This document shows positions 60,050 through 64,000 of a stretch of DNA of 64,000 nucleotides, in pieces. The stretch comes from CAZCVI01 sp964502145. GTDB lineage: Bacteria > Acidobacteriota > Aminicenantia > UBA2199. Both the position numbers and the translations under genes were made by a program. The notes below the pieces were generated by a model. It searched no databases, was not told the origin of the DNA, and saw only the letters and a list, made by a program, of their open reading frames with translations. The DNA is taken from NCBI GenBank assembly GCA_964502145.1, contig CAZCVI010000019.1:1-64000 (forward strand), read 5' to 3'. The stretch's first letter is position 1, and every line of letters begins with the position of its first letter.

Positions 60050-60183
60050 CTGGATTATCTGGACTTACTGTACTTACTGGACAAGCTTGACAAAATTCAA
60101 GGTTTTTTGAAGTCCAGTTAGTCCAGAATGTCCATTATCTCCAGATAGTCCAGTTTTTTCTGAAACTTTACGGTGAGTATAGG
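60050..60183 (+). repeat. 9-bp-period foldback element F
   Basis: The left arm (60050-60091) consists of TGGACNNNN-type units. A 20-nt spacer and an inverted right arm (60112-60153) follow. A weaker tail, TTTACGGTGAGTATAGG, is at 60167-60183. It closes the repeat cluster before the ATP-grasp-like gene. Confidence 0.7.
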
Positions 60184-60196
60184 ATGATTTCTTGTC

Positions 60197-60225
60197 TTTA
60201 CAAAATGGCTTGTTAGTGATAAAAT
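60197..60225 (+). promoter_or_regulatory. Promoter of the ATP-grasp-like gene
   Basis: TTTACA (60197-60202), 17-bp spacer, TAAAAT (60220-60225). It lies directly after element F and about 96 bp before the ATG at 60322. Confidence 0.5.
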
Positions 60226-60321
60226 GACTTTTTTATGGTTGAAACCATTTTATTTGGGCAACAGAATTAATGCAGTTAACTGTAATAGTGGTTCCGATGA
60301 TTTGTGAAAACAGGAAAACAC

Positions 60322-61704
60322 ATGAATTATACAAAGGAAATTTATGCAGCACATCAAGACTTGTCCCAGTGCAGCGCGGCATTTCTTGAATTTATTAAGG
60401 AAAATCCCGCCTGCTTGGAGCGGAGCAATTTTGAGCGGATTTTGTCTGATACGCGGTTCGCTTACTTCAAGTCACAACCTTGGCCAACCTTTATTAATAC
60501 CAAGAAAAAAAAGGAAATGGCAGAGGCGGCACAAAAGATTAATGATTTGATCAAGTCGATCATACCACGTTTTTTGTCCTATGATATCCAGAAAATAAGC
60601 AGTCATTACGAAATTGACCCCTATAGGGTCCGATATCTGATGTTCGGAGTAGACGAAAATTATTTAAAGAACCTATTGGCACGCGGTGATTTTATGGTCA
60701 CGCCTACCGGGGAATTCAAATGCCTTGAATTTAACATTAACGCCAATTTGGGAGGCTGGGAATTGGATGTTCTTGAACCGGTATATACTGAAACTCCTAT
60801 CATTGCCAAATTTTTAAAGGAATACTCCCCCATTATTCATAAAAATCATTTTTTCTCCCTTTTATTTGAGCATGTTGTGGATGCTTTCCAAAAAAAACAT
60901 CCCCAAGTAGGCAATAGGGGAGAAATGGATGAGGTTAACATGGCGATTGTTTATCCTGACCCGTTTATGCTTAAACAACATGAAACCTTTTCCCAAATGC
61001 AAAATGGGTATAAACAAACGCTGCAAAAGAAAAATCATAAGTTGAATGGAGAATTAATTGTTTGTGGTCTTAGCGCGCTTAAATTATCCCACAATTTCCT
61101 CGTGCATGAAGGGCGAAAAATTCATATTCTGCTAGAAATGCTCAACGGGGCAACCCCACTTTTATATATGCAGCTTGTTAAAGATGGGAATCTGATGCTC
61201 AACAATGGCCCTGTGTCTAAACTCATGTCCAACAAACTTAACCTGGCATTTCTATCAGAGCATCAAGATTCAGATATCTTCAGCTCGGAAGAACAGGCGG
61301 TGATAAAAAAACATATCCCCTGGACCCGAAAAGTTCTGGCCAGCCATACTTCATTTTTACTTTCTAATCAAGAAAACCTGGTGTTAAAACCATCTGATGG
61401 ACTTGGCGGGAAAGATGTCTTTCTGGGGTGCAAGACTGCTGCGGTAGAGTGGGCAAAACAGGTAGAAAAGGCAGTAGCGGAAAAAAAGTGGGTAGTGCAG
61501 GAATATGTCCCCTCTGCTTCTTACTTATACCAAAACGGTCAAACTGGTTGCTCCCCCCATCATGCCATCTGGGGGCTTTTTGTGTTGGGGTCCTGTTATG
61601 CTGGAGGGTTTGTTCGCATAATGCCAGAAAAAGAAATCCACACTGCAATCAACTCTGCTTTGGGAGCTGAAGAAAGTATTATCATTGAAGTCGAGGAATC
61701 ATAA
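60322..61704 (+). CDS. ATP-grasp-like protein of unknown substrate
   Basis: From the ATG at 60322 (AGGA 7 nt upstream; GTG at 60304 is the alternative) the protein has 460 residues. The C-terminal part resembles an ATP-grasp nucleotide site: NLVLKPSDGLGGKDVFLG (Lys and Gly-rich loop), then WVVQEYV. The upstream GEFKCLEFNINANLGGWELDVLEP resembles the acidic metal-binding region of circularly permuted ATP-grasp ligases (glutathionylspermidine-synthase-like). Such enzymes make peptide-type amide bonds. The only neighbour is a convergent small exported protein. The family call is tentative. Confidence 0.6.
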   Translation: MNYTKEIYAAHQDLSQCSAAFLEFIKENPACLERSNFERILSDTRFAYFKSQPWPTFINTKKKKEMAEAAQKINDLIKSIIPRFLSYDIQKISSHYEIDPYRVRYLMFGVDENYLKNLLARGDFMVTPTGEFKCLEFNINANLGGWELDVLEPVYTETPIIAKFLKEYSPIIHKNHFFSLLFEHVVDAFQKKHPQVGNRGEMDEVNMAIVYPDPFMLKQHETFSQMQNGYKQTLQKKNHKLNGELIVCGLSALKLSHNFLVHEGRKIHILLEMLNGATPLLYMQLVKDGNLMLNNGPVSKLMSNKLNLAFLSEHQDSDIFSSEEQAVIKKHIPWTRKVLASHTSFLLSNQENLVLKPSDGLGGKDVFLGCKTAAVEWAKQVEKAVAEKKWVVQEYVPSASYLYQNGQTGCSPHHAIWGLFVLGSCYAGGFVRIMPEKEIHTAINSALGAEESIIIEVEES

Positions 61705-61713
61705 AATTGGCAT

Positions 61714-61764
61714 AAAAAAACCGCAACTTCCGGCTGCTGGGAAATGCAGGTCCGAAAGTTACGG
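61714..61764 (-). terminator. Terminator of the small exported protein gene
   Basis: A 13-bp stem (61721-61733 with 61752-61764) has G-U pairs only when read on the minus strand. It is followed there by seven T (plus 61714-61720). It is 65 bp beyond the minus-strand stop and 10 bp beyond the plus-strand ATP-grasp stop. Confidence 0.7.
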
Positions 61765-61828
61765 TCTTTATCTAATCACAAGCAATTGCTATTAGATTTT
61801 TTCTTAACTATCTTTTCGAGACGAATCG

Positions 61829-62245
61829 CTATCGTTCTATTGTTTTATCTTCGTCCTCTTGCTCCATACAGTCCATACAGTAAATGTTGGTGTTGTTGTC
61901 TTGGGCTCTTACTATATATGCTTGGTTGGTAGCCAGTGTACGGACGCCATTTACGTCGTTATAGATGCGGTAAATGTATCTCCAGTTTGGGCAGGGCGAA
62001 CTGAGTTGGTAATGCTGTGTACGAGTAAAGGTGATATAATCAGCTTCGGGAATAAGTACTTCCAGCGTATTGCTTACTCTGGTGCGGGTGATAACCACGG
62101 TGTTAGCATGCAAACCAACGAAGAAATAGGTGCTGCAAGAATTTACGTCTGAACCAACGTACCATTCGACTTCCTGAGCCTGTAAACTTTGTACTCCGAT
62201 TGCCATAAATGCAATCACTAATACCATCAAAATTGTTTTTTTCAT
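61829..62245 (-). CDS. Small exported protein, function unknown
   Basis: The 138-residue protein has a clear Sec signal peptide (about 1-23, ending near LQAQ). The mature part is rich in Thr and aromatic residues with strand-like segments (TVVITRTRVSNTLEVLI). It has four cysteines, including a C-terminal CMDCMEQEDEDK motif, and ends in an acidic tail. I do not recognise the family. GGAG lies 10 nt before the ATG. From 62246 to 62513 I see only its leader region and no other gene. Confidence 0.75.
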   Translation of the reverse strand: MKKTILMVLVIAFMAIGVQSLQAQEVEWYVGSDVNSCSTYFFVGLHANTVVITRTRVSNTLEVLIPEADYITFTRTQHYQLSSPCPNWRYIYRIYNDVNGVRTLATNQAYIVRAQDNNTNIYCMDCMEQEDEDKTIER

Positions 62246-62513
62246 GTTAATAAATCTCCTTAATTTCAGATTTTTCGGTTTTTATTTTAAAAATCCAATA
62301 ACAATTGTCTGTTCAATACTGATTCGCGACTTCGGTTTAAAAATAATTTATAGCACAAATGGAAGTACAATTCAAGGGAATGGAGTAAAAAACAACAATT
62401 CTTATTTTTCGCGTTTCTGGTTAGGGCGAATACAAAATCCAGACCGGGCCCCCTACGATACCCTCAAAATGCTCACTTCACTTTCACTCCTGGAACGGAT
62501 AAAAGAAGAGGGG

Positions 62514-62801
62514 TCAGGAAAGCGAGAGGAAAGCTTCCGGGTTTTGTTCTGCAATCCGTAGCAATGATTTGGCTGGACCTTTAGGCATCCGTCGTCCTTG
62601 TTCCCAATCTTGGACAGTGCGGACACTGACGCCCATGAGTGAGGCAAAAGTAACCTGAGATATCTTGAGGCGTGCCCGAATATTTTTTGGAGGGCTGGGT
62701 TCTTTGAGTTCACGTGTTCTCAGAGAAACTTTTCCCTCTTTAAAGTCTTTAATTTCGCGAATACCCGTTAAAATTTCTTGACCTATATCTCTGTCAGACA
62801 T
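62514..62801 (-). CDS. HigA/NadS-like XRE-family antitoxin
   Basis: The 95-residue protein has a C-terminal helix-turn-helix (about 40-92). ARLKISQVTFASLMGVSVRTVQDWEQGRRMPKGPA is the form found in HigA/NadS antitoxins, which repress their own operon and neutralise a RelE/HigB-type toxin. The N-terminal ~35 residues match the usual extension. The gene upstream is reduced to a 28-codon toxin remnant overlapping this start by 8 nt, so the antitoxin now seems to be an orphan. Confidence 0.85.
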   Translation of the reverse strand: MSDRDIGQEILTGIREIKDFKEGKVSLRTRELKEPSPPKNIRARLKISQVTFASLMGVSVRTVQDWEQGRRMPKGPAKSLLRIAEQNPEAFLSLS

Positions 62802-62880
62802 GTTTGATTTCCTCCGCGATTTTTTTTAATATGTGTCCTGGAATGTTTTCTTGCTTATTTTTTTCATAAGCAGTCAGCAT
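62794..62880 (-). pseudogene. C-terminal remnant of a HigB/RelE-type toxin
   Basis: The reading frame upstream of the antitoxin ends with MLTAYEKNKQENIPGHILKK... and has the typical toxin C-terminal pattern LTAYxKNxxENI. It overlaps the antitoxin start by 8 nt as in intact operons. A TGA lies a few codons upstream and no N-terminal part is found, so the toxin is truncated. The remaining sequence 62881-63510 shows no gene I can support. Confidence 0.6.
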
Positions 62881-63510
62881 TGAGCATCTGGGCAATCAAT
62901 TTCGTAAATAGAGACGTTTCAATAAAAATCATCACCCATATAATACGGCAATGCCGTAGAATCGTCAACACAATTCTTTATTTTTTTGAAAGAAAAGTTT
63001 TTTATTTATGGGCAGACCAGTTGTGAACTGGTAGAGTGGAAGAGAAAGTTTCTGAACCGTGATGCGTGGGATTGAAGGATGACCAGGATGATGCGGAAAG
63101 AAGCTTGGCGGTAGGCAATCTTTTCCTGGGAACGCGGGCGTCCCCGCCCGCATTTATCATTCTTACATTCACGGGCACCCTCCTCTTTTTTCTAATCAAG
63201 TAAAGAAGTAAAGCGCCGTCCCTCGCATTTCCATGATTTTTACTCAATTATTGTGAATTAACTCAAAGGCAACAAGCGAAGCAGAAAGAATTAAATCTTC
63301 TGGCAGAGATGCGATTATAACAAATCCACCAGTCGAGGTAAAAATAAACGATAGGCACGTTTCGGTGAATCTTTCAAAATCGCGGGCTTTGAAAAAGCTG
63401 AACACCAGCCTAGAACTATCCCGGAGTGCGTGATTAATTTTCTCCTGACTCGTTTTTTAATGTCAAGTGATTCATTCCGCCAGTGGTCAATCTTTTAGCA
63501 CAGCTTCGCT
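62881..63510. other. Stretch without a supported gene
   Basis: This ~630-bp stretch holds a TCAACCTCC-poor, A/T-rich region with no tRNA and no repeat family members. A ~55-codon open stretch on the minus strand (about 63310-63480) lacks a start and ribosome site and may be a gene remnant. Confidence 0.4.
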
Positions 63511-63538
63511 TTGAAAAATTCAAAAATTATAGTATAAT
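63511..63538 (+). promoter_or_regulatory. Promoter of the small zinc-ribbon-like gene and the LRR gene
   Basis: TTGAAA (63511-63516), 16-bp spacer, TATAAT (63533-63538). The ribosome site GGAG (63547-63550) and ATG (63556) follow closely. Confidence 0.6.
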
Positions 63539-63555
63539 TTAAGCTTGGAGTAACG

Positions 63556-63702
63556 ATGAGCAATTGGAACTTAAGATCAGGGCGAATCCCTTCAGAGTAT
63601 CGGATAAAATTTCGTGTCTGTTCTAAATGTTCGATAGTGTTTTTGCCTGATGGATGGAATAAGAAGTGCAATGACAATATCGGACTGGTGAAAGAAAAAT
63701 AG
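63556..63702 (+). CDS. Small protein with possible zinc-binding cysteines
   Basis: This 48-residue frame has GGAG 5 nt before the ATG and a good promoter. It contains FRVCSKCSIVF and a third cysteine in WNKKCND; a CxxC plus C could bind a metal. I know no matching family. It ends 16 bp before the leucine-rich-repeat gene, which is probably in the same operon. Confidence 0.5.
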   Translation: MSNWNLRSGRIPSEYRIKFRVCSKCSIVFLPDGWNKKCNDNIGLVKEK

Positions 63703-63718
63703 AAAAAGGAGTGGTATC

Positions 63719-64000
63719 ATGGAACCAAATCGAGTATCGGATGCGGATACGTTAAAGCAACTTGAAAAAAAAATCGGACGTACCTTTCACCTCTGTGAAT
63801 TCGCAGAGTTGAAAAGAAATTCGTCTGGTGATTACTCGATTGATGAAACCGGAGCCGTCACTGGTTTAAATTTATCCAATGCGAAGCTGGAAGTTTTCCC
63901 TGAAGAGATATTAGAACTAAAACATATCCGTGTGTTAAAATTCTGGGAGAATAACCTATCCAGTCTCCCGGACGAAATCGGGCAGCTTGAATATTTGCAG
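63719..64000 (+). CDS. Leucine-rich-repeat protein (5' part, runs off the window)
   Basis: The first 94 residues are visible and the frame is open to the window end. After a ~45-residue N-terminal region, leucine-rich repeats begin: GLNLSNAKLEVFPEEILELKHIRVLKFWENNLSSLPDEIGQLEYL. The spacing of ~23 residues is that of bacterial LRR proteins. The domain at the C-terminus (kinase, TIR, Roc-COR or others) cannot be seen. AAAAAGGAG about 8 nt before the ATG is the ribosome site. Confidence 0.8.
   Translation, partial: MEPNRVSDADTLKQLEKKIGRTFHLCEFAELKRNSSGDYSIDETGAVTGLNLSNAKLEVFPEEILELKHIRVLKFWENNLSSLPDEIGQLEYLQ

Noticed and set aside
63002..63247. 81-codon minus-strand frame
   Set aside because: No ribosome site and no recognisable composition; probably chance.
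63310..63480. Minus-strand stretch with protein-like sequence (…RAYRLFLPRLVDLL)
   Set aside because: About 55 codons without a start or ribosome site; it may be a gene remnant but I cannot name a source.

Overview
The window looks like a chromosome segment of a Gram-negative, probably environmental bacterium. It encodes a TonB-dependent receptor, Tat- and Sec-exported proteins, a 2-Cys peroxiredoxin, a cobalamin-type radical SAM enzyme, a Fe-S aldo/keto reductase and large hybrid histidine kinases. No rRNA, phage or transposase gene is visible. Many genes have textbook sigma70-type promoters (TTGACA-N17-TATAAT) and GGAGG ribosome sites. The style (two EF-G genes, six-bladed propellers, WG repeats, many histidine kinases) would fit the Acidobacteriota/Aminicenantota neighbourhood, but that is a guess; taxonomy cannot be fixed from this sequence.

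Layout. 1-1.0 kb: a PIN-domain toxin/antitoxin pair. 1.0-4.6 kb (minus): a three-gene acyl-CoA carboxylase operon whose biotin carboxylase lacks two catalytic residues. 4.7-6.9 kb: an EF-G paralogue with degenerate GTPase motifs. 7.1-11.1 kb: a PHP-ATPase gene overlapping an AlbA_2/HATPase gene, a candidate defence pair. 11.2-17.8 kb: a histidine kinase, an exported duplicated-domain protein, an RsmF-like rRNA methyltransferase, a second (VapC-type) toxin/antitoxin pair and a DMT transporter. 17.9-19.8 kb: an AAA ATPase overlapping a PD-(D/E)XK-like gene, a second candidate defence pair. 19.9-27.3 kb: TrmL, a membrane SpoIIE phosphatase, an SDR, a WG-repeat protein and canonical EF-G.

27.3-32.3 kb holds repeats and a duplicated cassette (thioredoxin-like membrane protein, six-bladed propeller, Cys-rich peptide). 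The second copy has lost the thioredoxin gene and truncated the peptide. 32.3-36 kb carries NifU-like, Tat-exported Fe-S aldo/keto reductase, PepSY, DUF4920 and peroxiredoxin genes. 36.1-45.5 kb carries an alpha-oxoamine-synthase-type PLP enzyme with an unknown partner, a methyltransferase, a TonB receptor plus MFS exporter, and a B12-binding radical SAM protein. 45.8-53.3 kb is a three-gene multi-sensor phosphorelay. 53.5-59.2 kb has sugar nucleotidyltransferase, glycosyltransferases, tRNA-Arg(ACG), and DUF362 plus LarB. 59.2-64 kb has repeats, an ATP-grasp-like protein, an exported protein, a HigA-like antitoxin with only a remnant toxin, and the start of a leucine-rich-repeat gene.

The most unusual signal is in the non-coding DNA. 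Six intergenic loci carry 9-bp-period tandem repeats (TGGACNNNN or TGGGANNNN). Five are folded back as long inverted arms and followed by a shared tail resembling TTGGCGGTGAATTTA. Two of the six are physically joined to two copies of a ~550-bp element containing 21-bp (seven-codon) tandem repeats open on both strands. I cannot assign these to a known element family.
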